This document shows, one piece after another, positions 30,230-38,547 of a DNA stretch of 64,000 nucleotides (positions within the stretch are counted from its first letter, which is position 1; every line of letters starts with the position of its first letter). The notes under the pieces are model-generated. The model worked only from the letters and a program-made list of their open reading frames with translations, searched no databases and was not told the DNA's origin. A program made the translations under genes and the position numbers. This stretch comes from Streptomyces albireticuli (GTDB lineage Bacteria > Actinomycetota > Actinomycetes > Streptomycetales > Streptomycetaceae), in assembly GCF_021228125.1 (NCBI RefSeq), contig NZ_JAJQQS010000014.1, positions 1 to 64,000 of the forward strand. Reading direction: 5' to 3'.

Positions 30230-31564
30230 TCAGGCCAGCAGGAGCGCCCGGTCCCACCGCGTGACGGGCGCGGTGTCGGTGGCGAAGGTGTGGAGGGCCA
30301 GTGCCACGCCCGCCGCGCCGGTGAGGAATCCGGCCGGGTCGCTCGTCTGCTCGCCGTGCGCGAGGGGCGGCCGGAGTCCGAAGGAGTCGTCGATGTCGGC
30401 GAGGTCCAGGACGCGCTCGGCCAGCCAGGGCAGCTCGGCGCGCAGGGCGGCGTCCCGGGTGTCGTCGGCCATGCGCCACGTCGCCTGGAGCACCCCGCTC
30501 CACCCGTGGCACAGCCCCGCGTCCGTCAGCCGGCCGCCCGCCGGGCCGACGTAGGCGCGCCGCGCGCCCGCGAGGGCGGCCCGCCAGGCGGCGACGGCGC
30601 CGTCGCGCCACTCGGGGACGTCCAGCGCCCGTCCGGCCAGGAACAGGGCGCGGGCGATCCCCACGGTGCCGTGGCACCAGGAGGGCCTGCCCGGCCCGCT
30701 CTCCCGGGGGACGGCCGCCCCGCCGGGGCCGAGGACGAGAGTGCGCGGCCACCAGCTCCCGTCGTCGCCGTGCTGCCGGACGCCCATGAGCCACTCGGCG
30801 AGCACCCGCACGGCCCGCTCGTGGCCCGGGACGGTCACCCCGGCCTCCCAGGCCAGGGCGAGCAGGGCCAGCGGCCCGGGGGCGCCGTGCGCCAGCCCCG
30901 TGCGGGCGTGCCCGGCGCCGGACGGTCCGGGCGCGGGCCCGTCGGCGGCCGCGTCCGGCGGGTCACCGGTCCACCAGCCCGGGAGGGCCCGCCCGTCGAC
31001 CCGTAGCGGCTCGGTGAGCGCCGTGAGCGCGGTCAGCACCTCGGCGAGGGTGTCGCAGCCGCCGGGCCGCTCGTCGAGGAGGTGGGCGCCGAGGCCCGCC
31101 AGGCCCGAGATGACGTCGTAGGTCCCGGCGCTCACGCATTCGCCGTCCTGCGGGCGGCGCCGCCGCTCCCGGGCGACGAGCACACGGGCGTACGTACGGA
31201 CGTGACCGGCGAGGCGCTCGGCGGCCCTGAGAGGACGGCCCACGACCATGGCGGCCCGGGTCATGGCGAACGACAGGGCGGGCACGCCCCGGTAGAGCCC
31301 CGGGGTCGCCCGCGCGACGTGCTCCGGGGCGGCGTGGGCGAGGCCGACGGCGTCGCTCAGCCAGTGGTGCGCGGCGCGCAGCGCGCGGTCGTCGCCGCTG
31401 CCGCGCTCCAGGTGCAGCAGGGCGATGCCCGGCGCTCCGTCGCTCAGGGTGAGCGCCCTCGCCGGGCGATCGTGGTGCGGCAGCCGCTCTTGGACCTGCC
31501 GGGGGTCGTGGAGCCTTTCCGCGAGGTCCGCGGAGAGGACGGCCGCTCTTCGCCGTGGGGTCAC
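30230..31564 (-). CDS. LanC-like lanthionine synthetase C protein
   Basis: A 444-residue stand-alone LanC-like protein. The zinc ligands of LanC cyclases are present: Cys297 (PSWCHGTVG), and Cys352 with His353 (GLCHGWSGV). His225 in LAHGAPG is the conserved catalytic-loop His. The alpha/alpha toroid repeats (GLYRGVPALSFAM, GTYDVISGLAGLGAHLL) are also present. It would catalyse Cys addition to dehydroamino acids. No LanB, LanM or LanKC dehydratase is nearby. GTG 31564 overlaps the stop of the FxLD-like peptide gene by 4 nt, so the two are coupled. About 180 bp after its stop (30051-30229) contain nothing notable. Confidence 0.85.
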   Translation of the reverse strand: MTPRRRAAVLSADLAERLHDPRQVQERLPHHDRPARALTLSDGAPGIALLHLERGSGDDRALRAAHHWLSDAVGLAHAAPEHVARATPGLYRGVPALSFAMTRAAMVVGRPLRAAERLAGHVRTYARVLVARERRRRPQDGECVSAGTYDVISGLAGLGAHLLDERPGGCDTLAEVLTALTALTEPLRVDGRALPGWWTGDPPDAAADGPAPGPSGAGHARTGLAHGAPGPLALLALAWEAGVTVPGHERAVRVLAEWLMGVRQHGDDGSWWPRTLVLGPGGAAVPRESGPGRPSWCHGTVGIARALFLAGRALDVPEWRDGAVAAWRAALAGARRAYVGPAGGRLTDAGLCHGWSGVLQATWRMADDTRDAALRAELPWLAERVLDLADIDDSFGLRPPLAHGEQTSDPAGFLTGAAGVALALHTFATDTAPVTRWDRALLLA

Positions 31565-31764
31565 CGGCGCCCCGCTCCCGGTCGCCGCCCGGCGCGTACG
31601 GATCCGCGCGGCGGACGGAGTGCCGGCGTCTCGGCCTCCTCCGGACCGGGGTCACAGAGGCGTCCGGCGGCGAGGTGGGCGGGGACGGACGCGTCCGCCG
31701 CGCCGGTCCCGTCGAGATCGGGTACCGCGATCCCCTCCACGTCCAGGTCGAACAGGATCTCCAC
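31561..31764 (-). CDS. FxLD-like peptide coupled to LanC
   Basis: A 67-residue peptide starting (V/M)EILFDLDVEGIAVPDLDG. FDLD at residues 5-8 matches the FxLD motif of FxLD-family lanthipeptide leaders. The presumed core (ASVPAHLAAGRLCDPGPEEA) has one Cys (C37) and few Ser/Thr, so it could form at most one thioether ring. The end is basic (SVRAGRRPGAGRR). GTG 31764 has a good GAGGAG 6 nt upstream. It may be a degenerate precursor, a leader that only recruits LanC, or a divergent RiPP. Confidence 0.5.
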   Translation of the reverse strand: MEILFDLDVEGIAVPDLDGTGAADASVPAHLAAGRLCDPGPEEAETPALRPPRGSVRAGRRPGAGRR

Positions 31765-31848
31765 GAAAAACTCCTCGGTCGTCCGCCGGCGCGGCGGTCG
31801 GGATGTCCGTGCCGGTACGGAAGAACCCTAGGGAGCCGCGTTGAACCT

Positions 31849-31867
31849 TTGATCAACAATCGATCAA
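31849..31867. promoter_or_regulatory. Operator-like inverted repeat upstream of the FxLD-LanC genes
   Basis: TTGATC-N7-GATCAA (31849-31867) lies about 85 bp upstream of the peptide gene and 64 bp past the stop of the AraC gene. It is a clean half-site palindrome suited to a dimeric regulator. Confidence 0.4.
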
Positions 31868-31930
31868 CCCTTTCCGCCGCCCGTACATCGGCGCGGACTC
31901 CACGCCGGTCGCGAAGGGCCCGCGCACCGC

Positions 31931-32830
31931 TCAGCCGACCGCCGCGGTGACCGCCGCCCGGTCGCCGGCGCTCTCCTGGGCGTCGCGCCGGTAGCGGCCG
32001 GCCGGGACGCCGTACGCGCGCTTGAAGGCGTGCGCGAAGGCGAACTGCGAGGTGTAGCCGATGCGCTGGGCGACGGTGGCGAGCGGTGCGTCGGACTCCC
32101 GCAGGATGCTGGCCGCCAGGGTCAGCCGCCACCAGGTGAGATACGTCAGCGGCGGTCTGCCGACCAGGGTGGTGAACCGCCGGGCGAACGCGGCGCGGGA
32201 CATGCCCGCCCGGGCGGCGAGCCCGGCCACCGTCCAGGCCCGCGCCGGTTCGGCGTGCAGCGCGCGCAGGGCGGCGCCTACGGCGGGATCGGCCAGGGAC
32301 CTGCACCAGCCGGTGCCGGGCCGGGCGGTCCGCTCCTCGTACCAGGCGCGCACCAGGTAGATCAGGAACAGCTCCAGGAGCGCGGGCAGGGCGATGTCCG
32401 TGCCCGCCCCGGGCGACCGCAGTTCGCCGGCGAGGAGGGCGACGGTCGCGCGCACCGACGCGTGCCGCCCGGAGCCCGCCGGGAGGTGCAGGACCCGGGG
32501 GAAGTCGGCCAGCAGCGGGTGGGCGCGGGCCTGGTCCAGCTGATACGCGCCGCACAGGAGCACGGTGGGCGAGGCCGTGCCGGCCGGCGTGGAGGACGCC
32601 CTGAGCGTGTGGGCGCCACCGTGCGGCAGGAACACCGCGTCGCCGGCGCCCAGCCGCACCGGCTCCGCGCCGTCGCCGGGCAGCAGTTCGCAGCTTCCCT
32701 CCAGTACGACGTGGAACCCCGCGCCGGCGAAGGAGTCCAGGTCGACGCGCCAGTTTCCTTGACGCTCGGTCAGGGCGGCGTAGGGGTGACCGGTGCGCAG
32801 GGCCGCGAGGGCATCGCTGAGTACGTCCAT
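31931..32830 (-). CDS. AraC-family regulator with cupin sensor
   Basis: A 299-residue regulator. The N-terminal cupin (GFHVVLEGSCELLPGDGAEP, then LGAGDAVFLPHGGAHTL) would sense a small molecule. The C-terminal double helix-turn-helix reads WTVAGLAARAGMSRAAFARR, then PLATVAQRIGYTSQFAFAHA and FKRAYGVPAGRYRR. It resembles the AraC proteins that control divergent metabolic genes. It diverges from the metallo-hydrolase at 33068, with four 34-bp repeats between them as likely binding sites. The start ATG is at 32830. Confidence 0.85.
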   Translation of the reverse strand: MDVLSDALAALRTGHPYAALTERQGNWRVDLDSFAGAGFHVVLEGSCELLPGDGAEPVRLGAGDAVFLPHGGAHTLRASSTPAGTASPTVLLCGAYQLDQARAHPLLADFPRVLHLPAGSGRHASVRATVALLAGELRSPGAGTDIALPALLELFLIYLVRAWYEERTARPGTGWCRSLADPAVGAALRALHAEPARAWTVAGLAARAGMSRAAFARRFTTLVGRPPLTYLTWWRLTLAASILRESDAPLATVAQRIGYTSQFAFAHAFKRAYGVPAGRYRRDAQESAGDRAAVTAAVG

Positions 32831-32862
32831 GCGTCGAGTATGCGTACGGCGACGGGCGGGGC

Positions 32863-32998
32863 GGTTCCGGGCCGGTGCGGTCGACGTGCCGGTGCCCGTT
32901 CCGGATCGGTCCCGGCAGCGGCCCCGGGTCCGTTTCGCATCGGCCCCGGTGTCACTCCCGCATCAGTTCCGTATCGGTCCGGGCCACGGCTCCGGTGA
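32863..32998. repeat. Four-copy 34-bp direct repeat in the AraC/metallo-hydrolase divergent promoter
   Basis: GTTCCGG-like units recur exactly every 34 bp, starting at 32863, 32897, 32931 and 32965. The conserved part is GTTYCGNATCGGYCCSGG (first copy weaker), and the remaining half of each unit is diverged. Spacing of about 3.2 helical turns between direct half-sites fits an AraC-type activator binding as an array. It lies within the 237-bp gap between the divergent starts. Confidence 0.65.
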
Positions 32999-33067
32999 GA
33001 CGATGACGCAAAGACAGGGCACTTCTGGCTATTGGCCGTTCCGGCGGCGTTGCCTAGCGTCGTATCC

Positions 33068-34003
33068 ATGCAGACGATCACTCTGGGCGACGTAGAGATA
33101 ACCCGCGTCGTGGAATGGCACGCGCCGATCGCCCCCACCACCGCCATCTTTCCTTCCAGCACCCCGGAGATGTGGCAGGAACACAAGTCCTGGCTCGCGC
33201 CGGACTTCTGGGATCCGGAGACGGACGCCCTCGTGGCCACCGTGCAGACGTGGGTGCTGCGCAGCGAGGGGCGGACGATCCTGATCGACACCGGCGTCGG
33301 CGACGACAAGGACCGGCCGGACATGCCCTCCTGGTCCCATCTGCGGACGGGGTACCTGGACCGGCTGGCGGCCGCCGGTGTCCGCCCGGAGGACGTGGAC
33401 GTCGTCGTCAACACCCACGCGCACTCCGACCACGTCGGCTGGAACACCCGGCTGGTGGACGGCGAGTGGGTGCCGACCTTCCCGAACGCGACGTACCTCT
33501 TCTCCAAGGCCGACTTCGACTACTGGAACCCGGCCAACGGGCACACGCCGCGCGGGACCCTGGGCGACATCACGGTGGCGCAGGCCGGCGGCGGCATGTT
33601 CCAGGACAGTGTGCTGCCGGTGCACCGGGAGGGGCTCACGGTGCTCTGGGAGGACGGCTACCGCATCGACGGGAATCTCGCCCTGGAGCCCGCGCCCGGC
33701 CACACGCCCGGCAGCGCGGTGGTGCGGCTGGCCTCGGGCACGGACCGGGCGCTGTTCATCGGCGACCTGGTGCACAGCCCGCTCCAGTTCGCCGAGCCGG
33801 ACTGCGAGCCCTGCCTGAGCGAGGACGAGGAGCAGGCCGTCCGCTCCCGCCGCCGCGTCCTGGCGGAGGCCGCCGACACCCGGGCCCTGGTCTTCCCGGC
33901 GCATCTGTCGGGCCACGGCGCGGCCGAGGTGCGGCGCGAGGGCGGCGGCTTCGCCGTGGAGCGCTGGGCGGCCTTCGACCCGGAGTTGAACGGGCTCCGC
34001 TGA
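33068..34003 (+). CDS. Metallo-beta-lactamase-fold hydrolase (lactonase-like)
   Basis: A 311-residue MBL-fold enzyme. The zinc motif VVNTHAHSDHVGWNTRLVDG gives His/His/Asp/His ligands; His in EPAPGHTPGSAV, Asp in LFIGDLVHS and His in VFPAHLSGHG complete a dinuclear site. The overall pattern is closest to the AHL-lactonase/alkylsulfatase-like MBL group, so lactones or similar esters are likely substrates. ATG 33068 is used; the upstream in-frame ATG at 33032 is poor. Divergent from an AraC regulator, which probably controls it. Confidence 0.85.
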   Translation: MQTITLGDVEITRVVEWHAPIAPTTAIFPSSTPEMWQEHKSWLAPDFWDPETDALVATVQTWVLRSEGRTILIDTGVGDDKDRPDMPSWSHLRTGYLDRLAAAGVRPEDVDVVVNTHAHSDHVGWNTRLVDGEWVPTFPNATYLFSKADFDYWNPANGHTPRGTLGDITVAQAGGGMFQDSVLPVHREGLTVLWEDGYRIDGNLALEPAPGHTPGSAVVRLASGTDRALFIGDLVHSPLQFAEPDCEPCLSEDEEQAVRSRRRVLAEAADTRALVFPAHLSGHGAAEVRREGGGFAVERWAAFDPELNGLR

Positions 34004-34058
34004 CGTACGGGCGGGTGGCGTCATGCCGGGTGGCGCGCCCTCAGGCCGCCACCGCCCG

Positions 34059-34077
34059 CGACCGGTTCACCCGGTCG
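34059..34077. terminator. Hairpin between convergent genes
   Basis: CGACCGG and CCGGTCG form a 7-bp stem with a TTCAC loop, between the hydrolase stop and the stop of the secreted-protein gene. Confidence 0.5.
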
Positions 34078-34081
34078 TGAC

Positions 34082-35179
34082 TCACTTCCCTCCCTTGATC
34101 GTGAAAGGAAGCTCCTGGGAGAAGTAGGACAGGTCGCCGTTGCCCGCCGTCACGCCCGCGTCCGCGGCGGTGACGTCGCGGGGCGCGGAGCCGGCGACGG
34201 CGACCCGCAGCCGGTAGGTGGCGGTGGCGCCCGGGGCGAGCGGGCCGTTCGTCGCGGGGCGCAGGGTGGCGCTCATACCGGGGTCGCAGCCGCCGGCGAC
34301 CAGCGCCACGCGCTCCCAGCCGTGGCCGGGGCGGTACTGCTGGAGGTCGATGTCCTTGGGGGTCAGGGCGTGGCCGTTGCCGGCGCCGTAGGCGAAGTAG
34401 GAGGCGTACGGCCGCGGGTAGGCGCGGTCGGTGGTGTTCTTGACGGTGAGGGTGAACTCGCCGGCCGGGCCGCCGCGGGTGAGCGTCGTCCCCTGGTGCC
34501 AGCCCCCGACGGAGGCCTCGGGCCGGGTCGTGGTGGCCGTACGGGCGGGGGCCCGGTAGGTGTGGCCCTTGCCGTCGGTGACGGAGGCCGTCACGGTGAA
34601 GGTGCCGGGGCGGTCCAGGTCCATGAACCGCAGCGCCACGGTGTGCGGCTTGGTGGCGCTCGCGGAGGTGGTGAGCGGGAAGGTGAGGACCGCGTGCTGC
34701 GGACTGCCGGAGCCGCTCGTGCCGGCCGTCAGATCGACCCAGCGGTGGCTCTCGGGCACATAGCGCTGCACGGCGAGGGAGTCGGTGCTGAAGCCCCGGC
34801 TGGTGACGTCGAGACGGACGGTGCCCTTGGAGACGGGCGTCCGCAGGGTGACGGAGGATTCGGTCCACAGGCCGATGGGGGCCTGCGCGGGCAGGCTGTG
34901 GGAGATCCGCTCGGCGGCGGTGCCCACCGCGGTGGACCGGGGGCGGACGGCGTCCGCCGCCGCCGTGGCGGCCGTCACGGACGCGGACTTCGCCGCGTCA
35001 CGGGCGTTCCCGCCGCCCTCGCAGCCCTCGGACGGCTTCGCGACCGCGGCGGCCGGTATGGCGGCGGCGGGCCCCGCGCTCCCGGCGACGAACGCCAGTC
35101 CCGCCGCCAACGCCAGCACCGACCCCACAGCGGCGCCCCGCACGCCCGGCAACCGCCGCTGTGTCACTCTCTGAGTCAT
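34082..35179 (-). CDS. Secreted protein with beta-sandwich domains, function unknown
   Basis: A 365-residue exported protein. A signal peptide (AVGSVLALAAGLAFVAGSAG, cleavage after AAA near 39) leads to a Ser/Thr/Ala-rich spacer, then strand-rich segments: IGLWTESSVTLRTPVSKGTV, GTFTVTASVTDGKGHTYRAP, FTLTVKNTTDRAYPRPYASY and ATYRLRVAVAGSAP. The repeating immunoglobulin-like pattern suggests a cell-surface or matrix protein. No catalytic residues are recognised. It is monocistronic; the promoter lies in 35180-35300. Confidence 0.7.
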   Translation of the reverse strand: MTQRVTQRRLPGVRGAAVGSVLALAAGLAFVAGSAGPAAAIPAAAVAKPSEGCEGGGNARDAAKSASVTAATAAADAVRPRSTAVGTAAERISHSLPAQAPIGLWTESSVTLRTPVSKGTVRLDVTSRGFSTDSLAVQRYVPESHRWVDLTAGTSGSGSPQHAVLTFPLTTSASATKPHTVALRFMDLDRPGTFTVTASVTDGKGHTYRAPARTATTTRPEASVGGWHQGTTLTRGGPAGEFTLTVKNTTDRAYPRPYASYFAYGAGNGHALTPKDIDLQQYRPGHGWERVALVAGGCDPGMSATLRPATNGPLAPGATATYRLRVAVAGSAPRDVTAADAGVTAGNGDLSYFSQELPFTIKGGK

Positions 35180-35458
35180 TTACCGCCCCCTGCTTTCGGG
35201 TTGTCCGCACACGCGTACGCATCTGGTGTACGAGATTGTCCTACACGGCTGATGGTTCCCTGTACCACCGGGAGTACCGCGAAATCCCGTCAAGGCCCCA
35301 CGGGTTGTCTCCCGCCGGCCCGGCCGCCGTCCGCCGGAACGTGCTCGCGCTCATCCTGCCACTGCGGGTCGGGTGCCCGTCACGGTTGTGGGCTCGTGGC
35401 GGGCCGTCAGGTCCATGAATCCGTGGGACCCCCGCTCCCCTTCCTCCTGGGACGCGGC

Positions 35459-35500
35459 GGGCCCGTCCGTCCCGGCTCCACGGCCGGAACGGACGGGCCC
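35459..35500 (-). terminator. Terminator after the desulfurase/encapsulin operon
   Basis: GGGCCCGTCCGT (35459-35470) and ACGGACGGGCCC (35489-35500) form a perfect 12-bp stem with an inner CCGGC/GCCGG stem. It lies 36 nt past the desulfurase stop on the minus strand. Confidence 0.8.
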
Positions 35501-35535
35501 GGACGGCTCCGGGCGCTTCGGGCGGCTTCCGCGGG

Positions 35536-36798
35536 CTAGCGGCCGCTCGCCACGAGCGCGCGCAGTGACGCGGCCAGCCGGTCCACCTCCTCACGGGTGT
35601 TGTAGAGCGCGAGGGAGGCGCGTGCCGCGCTGGCACAGCCGTAGTGGCGCAGCGAGGGCTGGGCGCAGTGGTGGCCGGCGCGTACGGCGATGCCGTCCTG
35701 GTCCAGCCATCGGGCGATCTCCACGGGGTCGTGGCCCGCGAGCGTGAACGTCAGTACGGCGATCTTGTCGGGGGCGGTGCCCAGCACCTCCAGGCCCGCG
35801 ACGCCGGCCAGGGCCTCCCGCGCGTAGCCGAGGAGTTCGGTCTCGTAGGCCGCGACGGCCTCGTGGCCGAAGGAGGTCAGCCAGTCGATGGCGGCCTTCA
35901 TGCCGACGGGTCCGGAGATGTGCCCGGTGCCGGCCTCGAAGAGGTGCGGGACGTCGGCGTACGTGGTGCGTTCGAAAGACACTTGGTCGATCATGTTGCC
36001 GCCGCCCTGCCACGGTGGCATGTCCGCCAGCGCCTCCGGCTTCCCGTAGAGGGCGCCGATGCCCGTCGGGGCGTAGAGCTTGTGCCCGGAGATGGCGTAG
36101 AAGTCGACGTCCAGCTCCTGGACGTCGACGGGGAAGTGCGCGACGGCCTGGGCGCCGTCGACGAGCACCTTGGCGCCGTAGCGGTGGGCCAGCGCCGCCA
36201 TCTCCCGTACGGGCGGGACGGTGCCCAGGACGTTCGAGGCGTGGCTGACGGCGACCAGCCGGGTGCGGCAGGAGAGCAGGTCCGCGAAGGCGTTCTGGTC
36301 GACGCCGCCGTCGGCCGTGAGCGGGATGGGCACGACCCGGGCCCGCCGTTCCTTGGCGATCAGCTGCCAGGGGACGATGTTGGAGTGGTGCTCCAGGGAG
36401 GAGACGAGGATCTCGTCCCCCGGGCCGAGGTTGCGGCTCCCCCACGTCCGGGCGACGAGGTTGATCGCCTCGGTGGTGCCTCGGGTGAAGACGATGTCCT
36501 CCGGCGAGGAGGCGCCGAGGAAGTCGGCGACCGTGGCGCGGCCGCCTTCGTAGAGCTCGGTCGCCTCGCGGGCCAGGGTGTGCGCCCCGCGGTGGATGTT
36601 GGAGTTGGAGTGGCTGTAGTAGCCGGCCAGCGCCTCGATCACCTGGCGCGGCTTCTGGGTGGTGGCGCCGTTGTCGAGCCAGGCGAGCGGGTGGCCGTTG
36701 ACCGTGCGGTGCAGGATCGGGACGTCGCGGCGGGCCCGCTCGGGGTCGAAGCCGGCGCCACGCGCGGGCGGGCGTTCCCTGACGTCAGGAGTAGTCAT
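35536..36798 (-). CDS. Cysteine desulfurase (SufS-like), probable encapsulin cargo
   Basis: A 420-residue PLP enzyme that removes sulfur from cysteine. PLP lysine is Lys240 (YAISGHKLYAPTG), the pocket is LEHHSN (about 136-140), and active-site Cys378 sits in RAGHHCAQP. Family 2 encapsulins are known to load SufS-like desulfurases, and this gene overlaps the shell gene by 14 nt. However, described cargo enzymes carry a long disordered N-terminal loading domain, whereas here only about 20 residues precede the fold (VRERPPARGAGFDPERARRD). Packaging is therefore inferred from gene context, not from a targeting domain. Confidence 0.85.
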   Translation of the reverse strand: MTTPDVRERPPARGAGFDPERARRDVPILHRTVNGHPLAWLDNGATTQKPRQVIEALAGYYSHSNSNIHRGAHTLAREATELYEGGRATVADFLGASSPEDIVFTRGTTEAINLVARTWGSRNLGPGDEILVSSLEHHSNIVPWQLIAKERRARVVPIPLTADGGVDQNAFADLLSCRTRLVAVSHASNVLGTVPPVREMAALAHRYGAKVLVDGAQAVAHFPVDVQELDVDFYAISGHKLYAPTGIGALYGKPEALADMPPWQGGGNMIDQVSFERTTYADVPHLFEAGTGHISGPVGMKAAIDWLTSFGHEAVAAYETELLGYAREALAGVAGLEVLGTAPDKIAVLTFTLAGHDPVEIARWLDQDGIAVRAGHHCAQPSLRHYGCASAARASLALYNTREEVDRLAASLRALVASGR

Positions 36799-38167
36799 GG
36801 TACTTGGACACCTCGACGTTCTGGAGCACGGCGACGGCGTCCTCGACCAGGACCGCGGCGTTGAAGTAAGCGGTCATCAGGTAGGAGGTGATGCCCTTCC
36901 GGTCCATGCCCATGTTGCGCATGGCCAGGCCGGGCTCGATCTCGTCCGGGACCTTCGCGGGCCGCAGGCCGACGACGCCCTGTTCCGCCTCGCCGGCGCG
37001 CACCAGCAGGATCTCGGTGGTGCCTGCGCCCTCGGGGCCGGATATGCGGACCTTGTCGGACGGGAGCAGCGGCACGCCGCGCCAGGTGATCAGCGGGCTG
37101 CCGTACCGGGTGTCCATGACCGGGGGCACCCCCCGCCGGGTACATTCGCGGCCGAAGGCGGCGATGGCCCTGGGGTGGGCGACGAAGAAGCACGGCTGCT
37201 TCCAGACCTTGGCGAGGAGCTCGTCGAGGTCGTCGGGGGTCGGCGCGCCGGTGCGGGTCTGGACGCGCTGCCCGGGGGCGACGTTGTGGAAGAGACCGAA
37301 CTCCGGGTGGTTGAGCATCATCGACTCCTGGCGCTCGCGGAGCGCCTGGACGGTGAGGTTGGCCTGGGCCCGGGTCTGGTCGATGGGCTCGTTGTAGAGG
37401 TCCGCGACGCGGGAGTGCACGCGCAGCACGGTCTGGGCGAGGCTCATGTGGTACTCGCGCGGCACGTCCTCGTAGTCGACGTAGGTGCCCGGGAGGTCGG
37501 GCTCGCCGACGTGTCCGGAGGCGAGGTCGACCGGCACCTCGGAGCCGGGGGCGGGCTGTTCGGTGGTGGTGTACGTCTCCAGGGCCGCGCGCAGCGTCTC
37601 GTCGCGGTCGGCCAGGCGGGCGAGGTCCGCGCGGTCGGCGCAGAGGGCGATGCCGGGGGTCAGCGCGCCGACCCGGTGGGGGTGGGGCGTGCCGCGCGTC
37701 CAGGCGTCGAGGTCGAAGAACTGCCCGTCGCCGATGACCTCGACGACCGCGTCCTCGCCGTAGCGCCCGGTGGTCCGCTTCTCGGCGCGGCCGCGTACGA
37801 GCACCCACAGCCGGTCGGCCGGGTCGCCCTCCTGGACCAGCTGCCGGCCGGCGTCGAAGGTGACCTGTGTGAAGGCGCCGGCCAGCTCGCGCAGCAGGTC
37901 CGCGTCGGCCTCGCGGAGGTAGGGCACCTCACGCAGGTCCTCGGGGACGATGTGGTGGGTGTCGCCGTCCTGGTAGCTGCTGACGCGGTCGTCGCCGAGG
38001 ATGAACGTACGGCGCCGGTTGACCCGGAAGACGCCGGACTCGACGTCCACCCAGGGCAGGGCGCGCAGCAGGTAGCGCGGGGTGATGCCGCGCATCTGCG
38101 GGGTGGTCTTGGTGGTGGTCGCGAGTTGCCGCGCGGCGTCCGGGCCGAGACTCAGCCTGTCGTTCAT
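36785..38167 (-). CDS. Family 2B encapsulin shell protein with cyclic-nucleotide-binding domain
   Basis: A 460-residue HK97-fold shell protein of the SrpI-like family 2. The N-arm and E-loop region is RYLLRALPWVDVESGVFRVN, and the C-terminal P- and A-domain runs from YHMSLAQTVLRVHSRVADLY through NMGMDRKGITSYLMTAYFNA. Inserted at about residues 75-200 is a cyclic-nucleotide-binding-like domain (VTFDAGRQLVQEGDPADRLW, VLVRGRAEKRTTGRYGEDAV, then VIGDGQFFDLDAW), the hallmark of 2B shells. It probably assembles a protein compartment around the desulfurase, with possible ligand control. ATG 38167 follows GAGGAGG. Confidence 0.88.
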   Translation of the reverse strand: MNDRLSLGPDAARQLATTTKTTPQMRGITPRYLLRALPWVDVESGVFRVNRRRTFILGDDRVSSYQDGDTHHIVPEDLREVPYLREADADLLRELAGAFTQVTFDAGRQLVQEGDPADRLWVLVRGRAEKRTTGRYGEDAVVEVIGDGQFFDLDAWTRGTPHPHRVGALTPGIALCADRADLARLADRDETLRAALETYTTTEQPAPGSEVPVDLASGHVGEPDLPGTYVDYEDVPREYHMSLAQTVLRVHSRVADLYNEPIDQTRAQANLTVQALRERQESMMLNHPEFGLFHNVAPGQRVQTRTGAPTPDDLDELLAKVWKQPCFFVAHPRAIAAFGRECTRRGVPPVMDTRYGSPLITWRGVPLLPSDKVRISGPEGAGTTEILLVRAGEAEQGVVGLRPAKVPDEIEPGLAMRNMGMDRKGITSYLMTAYFNAAVLVEDAVAVLQNVEVSKYHDYS

Positions 38168-38547
38168 GAGGGTCCTCCTCGAAGAAGTGGCGTGCGCCCG
38201 GATCGCGGACGGTCACGCGCCGATCGAGGGTGATCGTCTTGGTGCGCTCCACTCGCTCACAAGACGACATGTTTTCGCAACAGTCCTAAAGTAATCCCCT
38301 TACATATAAGCAAAGTTGATACAGCGCCGAACCGCCGCCGGTGCCGGGCCCTTGAACAGGTCCGATGATCCGCACCACCGGTCACCCCCTTCCGCACCCC
38401 CGGCCGACCGAAAGAAAATGCGCCCGTGCGCGAACGACCGGAAGCGACCCCAGGAACCCCGGATTCCATCGGGCCAGGCGAGTGACGCCGGAGGCGTGTG
38501 TGGCTCGCCGCCGTGTACCGCCGGGGCCGGCGCCCCATGCTGAGCCC
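38168..38547. promoter_or_regulatory. Divergent promoter region of encapsulin and DUF4331 genes
   Basis: A 380-bp region without a supported gene. A conspicuously AT-rich block at about 38265-38330 (with TTACATATAAGC on the plus strand, reading GCTTATATGTAA on the minus strand) probably holds the encapsulin promoter. No clean operator repeat is seen. Confidence 0.4.

Noticed and set aside
32863..32998. The 34-bp repeat array as a CRISPR
   Set aside because: The repeats are imperfect, adjacent without spacers, and lie in a divergent promoter.
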